Notes: generated from the letters alone by a model not told the origin. 64,000 bases of DNA from an uncultured Cytophagales bacterium (GCA_937911505.1 CALEMF010000017.1:1-64000), one strand, 5' to 3'; positions 18,364 to 26,396 are shown, counted from the first letter of the stretch. Translations and numbers: made by a program.

Positions 18364-20229
18364 CTACTTGACGATGATCTTTCCTTTCATCACTCGTTGA
18401 CTGGTATGAATATTATAGATGTACGTTCCTTCGGCAACTTTATTCCCTTGGTCGTTAGATAAGTCCCATTCGTTGGTGATGAAGCGTTTGCCTACAGGTT
18501 CGTTATTTTCTATTGTAGCTACCTTTCTACCTAAGAGATCAAAGATACTTATAACTTTTACTTGTTCATTTTCGGAAAGCTTATAAGAAATGCTCACTGA
18601 TTCATCAGCAGGGTTCGGAGCAATGATGGCCTTGGTTGGGTCATTCGTTGTGGTCATTAATCTGTTATTGCCATCACAATCACTATCGTCTCTTATAGTA
18701 CGACCTGTAGACTTTCTGTTACCAGACGACTTAAAGGGATACACCTTAAGGACAACAATCTCGTTATCGTAGTTGGCAGTAGTGCCGTTAATCGTGAATG
18801 TCAGTTGTACGGCAATACCACTAGGTGAGCTTGCTTTGACATCCCTAAAGGCTGTAATAGAATAAAAGTCTGTTGGTTCTTTATTATCAAAAACATAAGC
18901 TAACTTTATACTACTAAGTGTCATCCCTGCATAAGGATTAACGGAGTAGCTGATATTGGCAAATTGATAGTGAGAGAAACTACTTCCGTAAGGAGGGGGA
19001 GAATAGTCATCATCACACTCACATTCATTCCAGTGTGAATTCCAGAAACACCTTATTTCTTCATCATAATAGGGGTCAACGGTAGGTTTTGTATTGAGCG
19101 AAAACACGCCCCATTTGATATTATTTAAAGGCCTGTAGTAATCTGAAGGGCTGGAACCATTGCCAATGTATGTAAGCCCAAAATCTCTCGAAAAGACTGG
19201 AAGAGGAGAAGTAGTGATACTTCCTTTGAAGGATATGTTTCCCTCAAAGCTCATCGGCTGTCGTGGTAATGCTTTGTCTTTTCCACCTACAAAGGTTTTT
19301 ACAAAACCTGCCAAACTGCTTACTGCTGCAAATATTTCAACAACCGCACGCCCATTAGTAAGGCCACCACTCACATAGCTATCTACTCTTGCTTTCCACC
19401 AAGGGTTTCTATCCGCTGCGGCTTCTTTAGAGGAAGCTTCTCCCCAAGCTTTGGTGAGCTTAAACAGATCTGAGAAGAATTTTGCTCCCTTACTGGCAGC
19501 ATCTAAGATATCGACAGACTTTTTACTACCACCAGGATTAGCGTCTGATAACACTTCATCTATGGTAAACTCTGTAGAGCTAAGGTTCACATTACTTATA
19601 TTGACGCCATAAACATCCAGCCTAAGTTGTGTACTTGAGCTTATATTCGGGTCATACCCAAAAAGTTGAAAATCGCCCCAGATCCAGCCGCCAAATCTAT
19701 TGGCAGAGGTCAAAAATATTTCACTCTTTCCTTTATCGTAATCGTCTAAAGCTGTGTTCGTGGGATCACTAAAAGTAAGCACACCTCCTGTATAGCTCTG
19801 GCTCTTGAAGTAGAGTCTCATTTCAAATTGGTTGTAGCCCACATCTCGACTATTGTGTATCATTACCCTCAATATTCCCAGATACTTATTATAAAGCACA
19901 AAGAAGGGGAGTTCTGGTGCAGAAGTCTCTGTACCAAAGTCTTTATAGACAAGTACCCATCCATCTGCTGGTTCCATATCTTTTTCTGATACTGTATTGA
20001 GGGGATGTCCTTGTGTAAAAAAAGGAGTGTAGACATCTCGATAACCGATCCCATTATCGGTTTGGTAATGTACTCTTTGACTAGCGCTTGTTCTCCAGTC
20101 CCAACTAGGGTTTAGATTAGGGTCACTATCTGGCATGTAGCGCTGACCCAATCCAGCGTTTGTTTGTTCCTGCGCCTGTAAAATACACAGAGGCATTATT
20201 AGCAATAAAATAATAAATAATTGTTTCAT
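18364..20229 (-). CDS. Secreted protein with type IX secretion (T9SS type A) sorting domain
   Basis: 621 residues. Signal peptide MKQLFIILLLIMPLC to LQAQ. The C-terminal 80 residues form a T9SS type A sorting domain: APNPADESVSISY, then IFDLLGRKVAT, then a GTYIYNI strand and a final MKGKIIVK. Cargo with this domain crosses the outer membrane and is often anchored at the surface or released. The central 500 residues contain a cysteine cluster (CFWNSHWNECECDDD) and no enzyme motif I recognise. This is direct evidence that the organism has a type IX system, although no secretion genes are in the window. Confidence 0.88.
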   Translation of the reverse strand: MKQLFIILLLIMPLCILQAQEQTNAGLGQRYMPDSDPNLNPSWDWRTSASQRVHYQTDNGIGYRDVYTPFFTQGHPLNTVSEKDMEPADGWVLVYKDFGTETSAPELPFFVLYNKYLGILRVMIHNSRDVGYNQFEMRLYFKSQSYTGGVLTFSDPTNTALDDYDKGKSEIFLTSANRFGGWIWGDFQLFGYDPNISSSTQLRLDVYGVNISNVNLSSTEFTIDEVLSDANPGGSKKSVDILDAASKGAKFFSDLFKLTKAWGEASSKEAAADRNPWWKARVDSYVSGGLTNGRAVVEIFAAVSSLAGFVKTFVGGKDKALPRQPMSFEGNISFKGSITTSPLPVFSRDFGLTYIGNGSSPSDYYRPLNNIKWGVFSLNTKPTVDPYYDEEIRCFWNSHWNECECDDDYSPPPYGSSFSHYQFANISYSVNPYAGMTLSSIKLAYVFDNKEPTDFYSITAFRDVKASSPSGIAVQLTFTINGTTANYDNEIVVLKVYPFKSSGNRKSTGRTIRDDSDCDGNNRLMTTTNDPTKAIIAPNPADESVSISYKLSENEQVKVISIFDLLGRKVATIENNEPVGKRFITNEWDLSNDQGNKVAEGTYIYNIHTSQRVMKGKIIVK

Positions 20230-20510
20230 GATGTTTAAGGTTTGTTGTTTAAATTGTACTAAAATTGAAAATATGTAGAAGTTCCTATATGTTGCTTATA
20301 TAAAAATAGCATCATTTATTTATACATATAATGATTTTTATTCAGTATAATTGTCGATTATTTCATATGAAAGATAGTGTAATTTTGGAAAAACGATCCT
20401 ATAGTTGATTTATAGAAAGATAGTTTACATATTTATTACATTCTATGACTTATCGACATATTTGTAAAAAAATTTACGTTTATTGGAATAATGACACTAA
20501 AAAGTAGAAT

Positions 20511-20933
20511 ATGAAAATAATACCCTCATTAGTATTTCTGTTGAGCCTTACGCTCAGTTATCTAGCCAAAGCGCAGGACAATAAGCAGGACGCAAGTGCC
20601 ACTAAGGCAGCTTTGCTAGCCCAACAGCAGCTCGATGCTTATAACAATGGAGACATTGACGCTTTTCTAGTACCTTATGCCGAAACGGTGGAAGTCTATA
20701 CGTTTCCTAACGAATTGAGCTATAAAGGAAAAGAAAAGATGCGACCACGCTATGCAAAATTCTTTGAGCAATATCCTGATCTTCACTGTGAGTTAGTCAA
20801 TAGAATTGTACAAGGCAATACTGTGATCGACCACGAACGCATTCAAGGAATTCCTGGTAGGTCTCCTTTTGAAGCCATCGCTATCTATAAAATAGAAGAT
20901 AATAAGATCGCTAAAGTATACTTTGTAAGATAG
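20511..20933 (+). CDS. Secreted SnoaL/NTF2-fold protein
   Basis: 140 residues with a signal peptide (LVFLLSLTLSYLAKAQ). After it, QQQLDAYNNGDIDAFL and the MRPRYAKFFEQYPDLHCEL and IAIYKIEDNKIAKVYFV segments match the small cone-shaped NTF2-like fold used by SnoaL and steroid-isomerase-like proteins. No catalytic residues can be assigned. It is an orphan gene in AT-rich flanks. Confidence 0.75.
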   Translation: MKIIPSLVFLLSLTLSYLAKAQDNKQDASATKAALLAQQQLDAYNNGDIDAFLVPYAETVEVYTFPNELSYKGKEKMRPRYAKFFEQYPDLHCELVNRIVQGNTVIDHERIQGIPGRSPFEAIAIYKIEDNKIAKVYFVR

Positions 20934-21187
20934 TGGTATAGGTTCTATCAAGAATAACTATCTAAGAAAAAAATGTTGTGTCATCACTCATTTTTTTAGA
21001 CATATATTTACAATATAATAAGTTATATTTACGTTTGAGGGCTTTTAGTAAGCTTTAATACATAAAGTATTGTTGTGATTTTAATAGGTGAAATACGGTG
21101 TTTTTTAGCTGTTTTTCGTCTATATTTCTGTCAGGCTATATTTAAGGAGTGTTCTGTAATTACGCTACTCCTTGAAGTTACTGACTT

Positions 21188-22474
21188 ATGAACTTACCTT
21201 TACAACAAAGAAGCGCTGAAATAAAAATACCTTCATCACAAGATATTTGGCGTTATAAAGAAGAAGGACTTATTGACTTTTCTTTGTATCAAGAAATTGC
21301 GCAAGCTTCCCTCTTAGACCTCGCAGGCGATCAAAAAACAGCTAAAAGGCTTTATCGAAGAGCACTTAAAAAAGCCGAAAAAAAGGAAGCATTTCAACTG
21401 GTAAGCTTTTTTGCAGATAAGCTAGGGTACTACGCCCTTAAAGAAGGCAACAAGGTGCGTTACACAGCTTATCGTCAACAAAAAATACATTATGATCATT
21501 TACAGGATCAGTATGGGAAAGCTTTTGATCTACATAGAGAGGTACAGTTTCTGATAAACGCTGATTACACACCTATTATTGCAGAAAGGCAACACATAGA
21601 AAGTGTACTTAAGAGGATAAAGGCACTATTTGGTCAGACTAACATCATAAAGATTCACCATCTTTACAGTAAGGTAGCTAGCCAGTATTGCCTTGCAGTG
21701 GGCGACTATAAATACCTTACAACAGTAGCACTGGCTACCAATCGCATGCTATCACTTACAGCAACGCCAAACGATCGTGCCTATTTTTGTCAACATAGCT
21801 TTTACTTACAAACAACTGCTTGCCTCTATCAGCGACAAGTGGAGAAAGGTCTCTCACTTTGTAAAAAGTATATGAAGACTTATCGATCTCGTCAAGAAAA
21901 CCATTTTGCATTGATGCATAACTATTTCTTATTGGCGATGTATGGCAAAAACTACCTACTTGCGAGAACCGTATCCGATAAAGTAGCCCACCAAAAGGCC
22001 TTTATATATACCTCCGCACCTTTGAAAGAACGTTGGTGGTTGTGTAATGCATACCTTGCCTTGTATACAAAAACAAGCTTGCGTGCCAGAGAGGTACAGC
22101 AACAGGCATCGGTTGCTTCAATAAAAGACGAACAAACCTATCAAGTACATTTGCTTATTGTGACTAGCCTACTTTTTCTTAAAGAACAAAATTGGGAAAA
22201 AGCGACCTTTTACATAAATAAACTAGTCAAGTACGCACATAGGAAGCTGAAAGAGGTATATCATCAACGAACGAAGCACTTCATCACTATACTTGATACA
22301 CTGATAAAAGCCGATTTCAACTATGAACAAGCAGCGCAAAGCAGCCAAGAAAGCATCAAGCAATTAAAGACAGTACCTATGCAGATACTACAAGAAATTG
22401 TTCCCTACGATCACTTAGTAGAGAAAGTATTTGAGTGGTACGAAAAAATATGTAGGTATAGCGAGGAAGATTAA
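21188..22474 (+). CDS. Helical-repeat protein of unknown function
   Basis: 428 residues, no signal peptide. Nearly all predicted-helical, with paired helices rich in A, L, Y and K that look TPR-like (for example SLLDLAGDQKTAKRLYRRALKKAEKKEAF). A MNLPLQQRSAEIKIPSSQDIWRYKEEG-type leader precedes them. Such proteins often resemble the ligand-binding halves of signalling ATPases or regulators, but no ATPase or DNA-binding part is seen. It lies upstream of, and convergent with, the WYL regulator gene. Any link to the Ro60 locus is speculation. Confidence 0.6.
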   Translation: MNLPLQQRSAEIKIPSSQDIWRYKEEGLIDFSLYQEIAQASLLDLAGDQKTAKRLYRRALKKAEKKEAFQLVSFFADKLGYYALKEGNKVRYTAYRQQKIHYDHLQDQYGKAFDLHREVQFLINADYTPIIAERQHIESVLKRIKALFGQTNIIKIHHLYSKVASQYCLAVGDYKYLTTVALATNRMLSLTATPNDRAYFCQHSFYLQTTACLYQRQVEKGLSLCKKYMKTYRSRQENHFALMHNYFLLAMYGKNYLLARTVSDKVAHQKAFIYTSAPLKERWWLCNAYLALYTKTSLRAREVQQQASVASIKDEQTYQVHLLIVTSLLFLKEQNWEKATFYINKLVKYAHRKLKEVYHQRTKHFITILDTLIKADFNYEQAAQSSQESIKQLKTVPMQILQEIVPYDHLVEKVFEWYEKICRYSEED

Positions 22475-22675
22475 TTGCTACAGAAAACTAAATAAAGCCA
22501 CATCTATATTGACAGTATGAAGCTGTTCTTCAGGTATATTTTCCATAAAAAAATGACATATAGTATAAAAAACTATTGTAATGCATTTATGTAATGTGCT
22601 ATCGTTTAATCAGCAAGTGCATAAACCAAGTGAAATTGAAAGGATACTACCAAGAAATCGTTTCTGTATCGAGTG

Positions 22676-23695
22676 CTACTCATTATGTTCATACGCGTTA
22701 AGTGCTCGTTTTAACTTGTGTTGTAGACGAAGCTTTAAGCGCGATGGCTGCAATACGTGCATACTGTCACCATAACCAAGAATTTCCCTTTCTAACTCAA
22801 AATTAATCTTTACACAAATCATAATAATCACACTCCCATCTTCATTTGCTTGTACAATCTGCTGTGAATGGTGTAAGGGCTTCGTCGTTACATAGGGGGC
22901 GTTGTATTTATCAACGGCTATTACAACTTTCTCAGTAGGAGTATTGGTGTTAGTCACCCCTACAATGTCTCTATAATAATCGCTTGGGTGGAAATTACCA
23001 TCTTCGGAGAAGGATTCCTCTGGTAATGCTTTACTAGTATGAATTCTATCGAGTGCTAGGGTCATGATAGTTGTTTCTTGGTTTCTTTTACCCAGCAGAA
23101 ACCATCGGTTCTTGAATTCTTTCAATAAATAAGGGTGAAATAGAAAAGTAGAAGGAGCTTTGGCACGAAAAGATTGGTAGGTAATCTCTAAGACTGTTCG
23201 GTTTAGCACAGCTTGGTAAAGGGCATCTAGGTGGTTCAATCCCTTAAGTAGCTCGTTTTTCTCAAACTCAATGATGGGTCGCTGACTGTGTTGGTGAATA
23301 TGTACCTTGTGTTGAAGCTTTTGTACTACCTCGCTCATATCTTGAAAATGTCGAAAACCACTGAACTGTTTCAAAATTTGTACTACCTCATCGAGCCGAG
23401 CAATATCTTGATTAGAAAGTGGAATATTGGTAATACTGTATTCTGGGTCTTCATAGGTGTAGTATTTCTTATCTACTACTATAATAGGTGCATTATAGCC
23501 TAGCTTGTCACTACGCATCATCTGAATATCCATTTGCACTGTACGTATACTTACTCCTTTGTCTATTCCTTCATATTCATAGAGCGCCTCTGAGCAGGCT
23601 TCCACCAGATCGGACAGGGTCCAGCGGCGGAAACGATTGCGTAAGCAGGTATCAATGGTCTTGTAGCGAATGAGAGCATTTCGATTAGCAGGCAT
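22676..23695 (-). CDS. WYL-domain transcriptional regulator
   Basis: 339 residues. An N-terminal winged-helix (about residues 1-75, with SIRTVQMDIQMMRSD as recognition region) is followed by the WYL domain (about 155-250: TYQSFRAKAPSTFLFHPYLLKEFKNRWFLLG) and a C-terminal WCX extension. WYL proteins sense nucleic acid or nucleotide ligands and often control stress and defence genes. It is transcribed divergently from the Ro60 gene with a 161-bp gap that holds a clear inverted repeat, so it is the likely regulator of the Ro60/Y RNA locus. Confidence 0.9.
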   Translation of the reverse strand: MPANRNALIRYKTIDTCLRNRFRRWTLSDLVEACSEALYEYEGIDKGVSIRTVQMDIQMMRSDKLGYNAPIIVVDKKYYTYEDPEYSITNIPLSNQDIARLDEVVQILKQFSGFRHFQDMSEVVQKLQHKVHIHQHSQRPIIEFEKNELLKGLNHLDALYQAVLNRTVLEITYQSFRAKAPSTFLFHPYLLKEFKNRWFLLGKRNQETTIMTLALDRIHTSKALPEESFSEDGNFHPSDYYRDIVGVTNTNTPTEKVVIAVDKYNAPYVTTKPLHHSQQIVQANEDGSVIIMICVKINFELEREILGYGDSMHVLQPSRLKLRLQHKLKRALNAYEHNE

Positions 23696-23789
23696 TTTTA
23701 TAATTATTTTTATTTATTAATAATCTGATTATGAGAAATTTAGATTACACTTAAAAAATATTTTCAAAAAAATAGTAAAAAAAATAAAA

Positions 23790-23826
23790 CTACGCAAAAA
23801 GACTGCGTAGGTGTGCCCCAACTTTG
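23790..23826 (+). promoter_or_regulatory. Candidate operator and -7 box upstream of Ro60 gene
   Basis: A perfect 7-bp inverted repeat, CTACGCA (23790-23796) and TGCGTAG (23804-23810), has arm centres 14 bp apart. It sits just before CAACTTTG (23819-23826), which resembles the TAnnTTTG -7 box. No TTG -33 element is present; the repeat occupies that place, as an activator site would. Transcription would start near 23833, about 24 nt before the Ro60 ATG. Binding by the WYL regulator is inferred. Confidence 0.55.
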
Positions 23827-23856
23827 AAACATCAAGACAATCAAAAGAAAGTAACT

Positions 23857-25377
23857 ATGAAATTTAACACAGTAAAATCGAAAGCAAAAAAAATTAAAAA
23901 CCATGCAGGTGGCGTAGCGTATACGATTTCCCCTGAATTAGAATTGTATACAGCCGTGGTTACTGCAAGCCTCGACAACAACACCTACGAAAATGCGGAA
24001 GCTAAAATGCAACGTATTTACGAGTTGTTATGGGAAGTAACGCCTGAATTCATCGCGCAATTGGCTATCTACACGAGAGAGCAAATGCACTTACGTAGTA
24101 TTCCTATCGTGTTGGTGGTAGAGCTAGCTAAGCTAGCTTCTGGTAGTAACTTGGTAAGCCGTACGGTAAATAGAGTAGTAAAGCGTGCCGACGAGATCAC
24201 AGAGCTATTGGCTTACTACCAGTGGTCGAACTTGCGCAAAGGAAACAAGAAGTTGAAAAAGCTTTCTAAGCAAATCCAGAAAGGACTAGCGATGGCGTTT
24301 AACCACTTCGATGAATACCAGTTTGCAAAATATAACCGCGCAGGGGAAGTACAGCTAAGAGATGCACTCTTCTTGGTACACCCTAAAGCAAAAGATGAGG
24401 CACAACAAGCGATCTTCGATAAAATCGCGAAAGAAACGCTGACAACCCCTTACACTTGGGAGGTAGCCCTTTCACAAGTAGGACAGCAAACGTTTGCCAA
24501 TGCGCAACAAAAGGAGAAGGCGATCAGAGCGCAGTGGGAGGAATTGATCGATAGCGGTAAGTTAGGGTATATGGCCTTACTGCGTAACCTAAGAAATATC
24601 TTAGGAGCACACGTATCGCATGCCCACGCGCAAAAAGTAGCTGATACATTGGCAGACCCTGAAAAGGTACGTCGCTCAAAGCAGTTCCCTTTCCGTTTCT
24701 TAGCCGCTTATCGAGAAATCGCTAAATTAAAACTAAGCCGCATAGGACTTATTCTGACAGCCCTTGAAAAGGCCGTACAAGCAAGTATCCATAACGTAAA
24801 AGGTTTTGGCTTAGAAACACGCGTACTAATTGCTTCGGATGTGTCTGGTTCAATGTGTATGAATGTGTCTCAGAAAAGTGCCATTCAGTATTACGACATC
24901 GGTTTGGTGTTGAGTATGTTGATGAACTACCGTTGTAAAAACGTAATCACAGGTATTTTTGGTGATCGTTGGAAGCAAGTAAGCTTGCCACAGGGAAATG
25001 TGCTAGAAAATGTACAGAAGTTACGTAAAATGAACGGAAAAGTAGGCTATTCTACCAACGGACACCTTGTGATTACCGACTTGATTCGCTCCAAAACAGT
25101 AGTAGATAAAGTGATGTTTTTCACGGATGTACAAATGTGGAATAGCGGTATAGATGAGAAGGCTTTCCAGACAGAGTGGCTTACTTACAAAAGAGAGGTA
25201 GCGCCTGAAGCAAAGCTGTACTTATTCGATTTGGCAGGATACGGACAAGTGCCAATTCAACTTCTAAAGAATGAGGTACATTTGATCGCAGGTTGGTCTG
25301 ATAAAATCTTCGATGTGTTAGCGGCAGTAGAAGAAGGAGAAGATGCGCTAGCGACCATTCATACAGTTGAACTGTAA
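23857..25377 (+). CDS. rsr: Ro60 / TROVE-domain RNA-binding protein (Rsr)
   Basis: 506 residues from the ATG at 23857; a TTG start 33 bp upstream is possible but overlaps the likely promoter. Ro60 proteins form a HEAT-repeat ring whose hole accepts 3' ends of misfolded RNA and whose outer face binds Y RNAs. In bacteria they can recruit exoribonucleases. The TROVE ring spans about residues 10-320. A von Willebrand A domain follows, with metal-site motif DVSGS (Asp328, Ser330, Ser332), a threonine in YSTNGH and an aspartate in FFTDVQMW. It is followed at once by five Y-like RNA units, the partner expected for this family. No rtcB, rtcA or RNase gene is nearby. Confidence 0.95.
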   Translation: MKFNTVKSKAKKIKNHAGGVAYTISPELELYTAVVTASLDNNTYENAEAKMQRIYELLWEVTPEFIAQLAIYTREQMHLRSIPIVLVVELAKLASGSNLVSRTVNRVVKRADEITELLAYYQWSNLRKGNKKLKKLSKQIQKGLAMAFNHFDEYQFAKYNRAGEVQLRDALFLVHPKAKDEAQQAIFDKIAKETLTTPYTWEVALSQVGQQTFANAQQKEKAIRAQWEELIDSGKLGYMALLRNLRNILGAHVSHAHAQKVADTLADPEKVRRSKQFPFRFLAAYREIAKLKLSRIGLILTALEKAVQASIHNVKGFGLETRVLIASDVSGSMCMNVSQKSAIQYYDIGLVLSMLMNYRCKNVITGIFGDRWKQVSLPQGNVLENVQKLRKMNGKVGYSTNGHLVITDLIRSKTVVDKVMFFTDVQMWNSGIDEKAFQTEWLTYKREVAPEAKLYLFDLAGYGQVPIQLLKNEVHLIAGWSDKIFDVLAAVEEGEDALATIHTVEL

Positions 25378-25392
25378 ATTACAATAAATAAA

Positions 25393-25408
25393 GTGGGCGA
25401 AAGCCCAC
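25393..25408 (+). other. Small GNRA-loop hairpin after Ro60 gene
   Basis: GTGGGC-GAAA-GCCCAC folds into a stable 6-bp hairpin 16 nt after the Ro60 stop codon. No T run follows, so it is not a classical terminator. It could mark a processing or attenuation point between the mRNA and the downstream RNA units. Confidence 0.5.
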
Positions 25409-25471
25409 GCAAAAGATAACCTAGCAGAGGATATCATCAAGTTCTTTGATTTTTTAAGTAACTATGAAAAC

Positions 25472-25546
25472 ACTAAAGAAGTGTCGTAGTGCAGTGTTAC
25501 TTCGCTCAAAATGAATCGTCACTGTGCGTTTATTACCTTTTTTAGT
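25472..25546 (+). ncRNA. Y-like RNA unit 1 (plain)
   Basis: Lower stem ACTAAAGAAG (25472-25481) pairs with CTTTTTTAGT (25537-25546). The 5' box GTGTCGTAG (25481-25489) and 3' box GTTTATTACC (25528-25537) face each other in an internal loop. The upper stem GTGCAGTG/CACTGTGC follows, topped by TTACTTCGC and a short loop. The boxes recur in all five units. Compared with unit 5 the upper stem swaps T-A for C-G, a compensatory change. In Y RNAs the lower helix with its bulged base binds Ro60. No promoter of its own was seen. Confidence 0.75.
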
Positions 25547-25557
25547 TTCATGCTTAC

Positions 25558-25712
25558 AAAAATATTAAAAGGTGTCGTAGGAAAGAGCTACTTCGCCTTG
25601 TACGCGGGAGGTGTCGGTTCGAATCCGGCTGCTGTTCGACAAAGGACAGTATAGTGTAAATAGGACAGCGCGCCAAACCGTGCTCTTACCGCTTGTTACC
25701 CTTTTAATTTTT
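25558..25712 (+). ncRNA. Y-like RNA unit 2 with tRNA-like module (YrlA-type)
   Basis: Lower stem TTAAAAGG/CCTTTTAA, 5' box GTGTCGTAG (25572-25580), 3' box GCTTGTTACC (25691-25700), upper stem GGAAAGAGC/GCTCTTACC with one mismatch. Between them sits an 80-nt insertion closed by CGCG/CGCG. It contains a T-arm, stem GTCGG (25613-25617), loop TTCGAAT, stem CCGGC (25625-25629). An 8-bp acceptor-like hairpin (TGCTGTTC/GGACAGTA, loop GACAAA) and a D-arm-like piece (TAGTGTAAATAGGACAGC) follow. T-arm before D-arm is the permuted order known for bacterial YrlA RNAs that mimic tRNA. No anticodon arm, so this is not a normal tRNA gene. Confidence 0.8.
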
Positions 25713-25721
25713 AAAATCAAT

Positions 25722-25809
25722 AAAAACACTGAGGGAGTGTCGTAGGGTAGTGTTACTTCGCTGTTAACGAAAAAAACCACACTATTCGCCCATTACCTTT
25801 CTCAGTTTT
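25722..25809 (+). ncRNA. Y-like RNA unit 3 (plain)
   Basis: Lower stem TGAGGGAG/CTTTCTCA with G-U pairs, extended by AAAAC/GTTTT. 5' box GTGTCGTAG (25737-25745), 3' box GCCCATTACC (25788-25797). The upper stem GGGTAGTGT/ACACTATTC is followed by TACTTCG, CTGTTAA and CGAA. It is almost identical to unit 5 in the core (GTAGTGTTACTTCGCTGTTA), with G-U pairs where unit 5 has A-U pairs, so structure rather than protein coding is conserved. A duplicate of unit 5, probably recent. Confidence 0.75.
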
Positions 25810-25904
25810 ATACAAAGTCTCATTGAGATGAGGCGTTGAAACTTGCTTTTTTCGTATGATAAGCAAACTTATTGGTATAATGGTCTCATAGACCTTATGT
25901 AAAA
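25810..25904 (+). other. Spacer with hairpins and D-arm-like sequence between RNA units 3 and 4
   Basis: No 5' or 3' Y box here. The segment contains TCTCATTGAGA, a TTGCTT/AAGCAA hairpin and GGTATAATGGT followed by a 5-bp hairpin GGTCT-CAT-AGACC (25882-25894). GGTATAATGGT looks like a tRNA D-loop region, but no matching T-arm or acceptor could be found. It may be a decayed tRNA-like piece or a leader of unit 4. Confidence 0.35.
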
Positions 25905-25905
25905 G

Positions 25906-26056
25906 ATTAAAAGTATGAGAGGTGTCGTAGAAAAGCGTTACTTCGATTTGGGTTCGAGAGATGCAGGTTCGAGTCCTGCAAGGCTAGGAATAGCCGATGG
26001 TGTAATCGGTAGCACGCTGATAGCATACGCTTTTCGCTTATTACCCTTTCATTTTT
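25906..26056 (+). ncRNA. Y-like RNA unit 4 with tRNA-like module (YrlA-type)
   Basis: Lower stem TGAGAGG/CCTTTCA, 5' box GTGTCGTAG (25922-25930), 3' box GCTTATTACC (26036-26045), upper stem GAAAAGCGT/ACGCTTTTC (9 bp, perfect). The insert is a textbook permuted tRNA mimic. T-arm: GCAGG (25963-25967), loop TTCGAGT, CCTGC (25975-25979). Acceptor-like hairpin: GGCTA-GGAA-TAGCC (25982-25995). D-arm: GTGTAATCGGTAGCAC (26000-26015) with the GG loop. The sequence differs from unit 2, so the two modules imitate different tRNAs or diverged long ago. It should bind Ro60 through its lower stem. Confidence 0.85.
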
Positions 26057-26083
26057 TATAAGATAGTTTCAAATGTTAAAGTT

Positions 26084-26161
26084 ACTAAAGGAGTGTCGTA
26101 GAATAGTGTTACTTCGCTGTTAACGAAAACCCCACACTATTCGTCCGTTACCTCCTTTGGT
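26084..26161 (+). ncRNA. Y-like RNA unit 5 (plain)
   Basis: Ten-bp lower stem ACTAAAGGAG (26084-26093) with CTCCTTTGGT (26152-26161). 5' box GTGTCGTAG (26093-26101), 3' box GTCCGTTACC (26143-26152). Upper stem GAATAGTGT/ACACTATTC, 9 bp, and a TTCG-CTGTTAA-CGAA apical hairpin. The 3' end runs into TTTTTT, which with the stem may act as a terminator for the whole array. Confidence 0.78.
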
Positions 26162-26346
26162 TTTTTGAGGAGACGAGCATTAAGAATAAATAGAACACAT
26201 AAGCTTAATAAGCAGACTAAAAAGAATTTACTAGAAGAAGTGCTTATAAAAAATATAGTTTTACAGTATGTAATCTATTAAAGCGCTACACTTCGTATTG
26301 AAATAAAAACTTCCCACTCTTTTATTTACTTTCAAACTATACAAGG

Positions 26347-26394
26347 CTTGTAGGAAATGGCTAGATGGCTTATCTTGTAAAGTAAGCCTACAAG
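26347..26394 (+). promoter_or_regulatory. Leader inverted repeat before ABC transporter gene
   Basis: CTTGTAGG (26347-26354) and CCTACAAG (26387-26394) could pair, with an inner GGCTTA/TAAGCC pairing. The right arm ends 2 nt before the ATG of the ATPase gene. Folding would hide the start region, suggesting translational control, or the arms could be an operator. No factor is known. Confidence 0.35.
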
Positions 26395-26396
26395 AA

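Noticed and set aside
25565-25780. 71-codon minus-strand reading frame
   Set aside because: It runs through RNA units 2 and 3, has no recognisable protein features and is explained by the RNA structure.
25946-26027. Ordinary tRNA gene
   Set aside because: T-arm comes before D-arm, the acceptor hairpin is closed by a tetraloop and no anticodon arm exists, so it cannot be a working tRNA.
25440-26170. CRISPR array
   Set aside because: The repeated boxes are not a regular repeat-spacer pattern; spacing varies and the repeats form a paired RNA structure.
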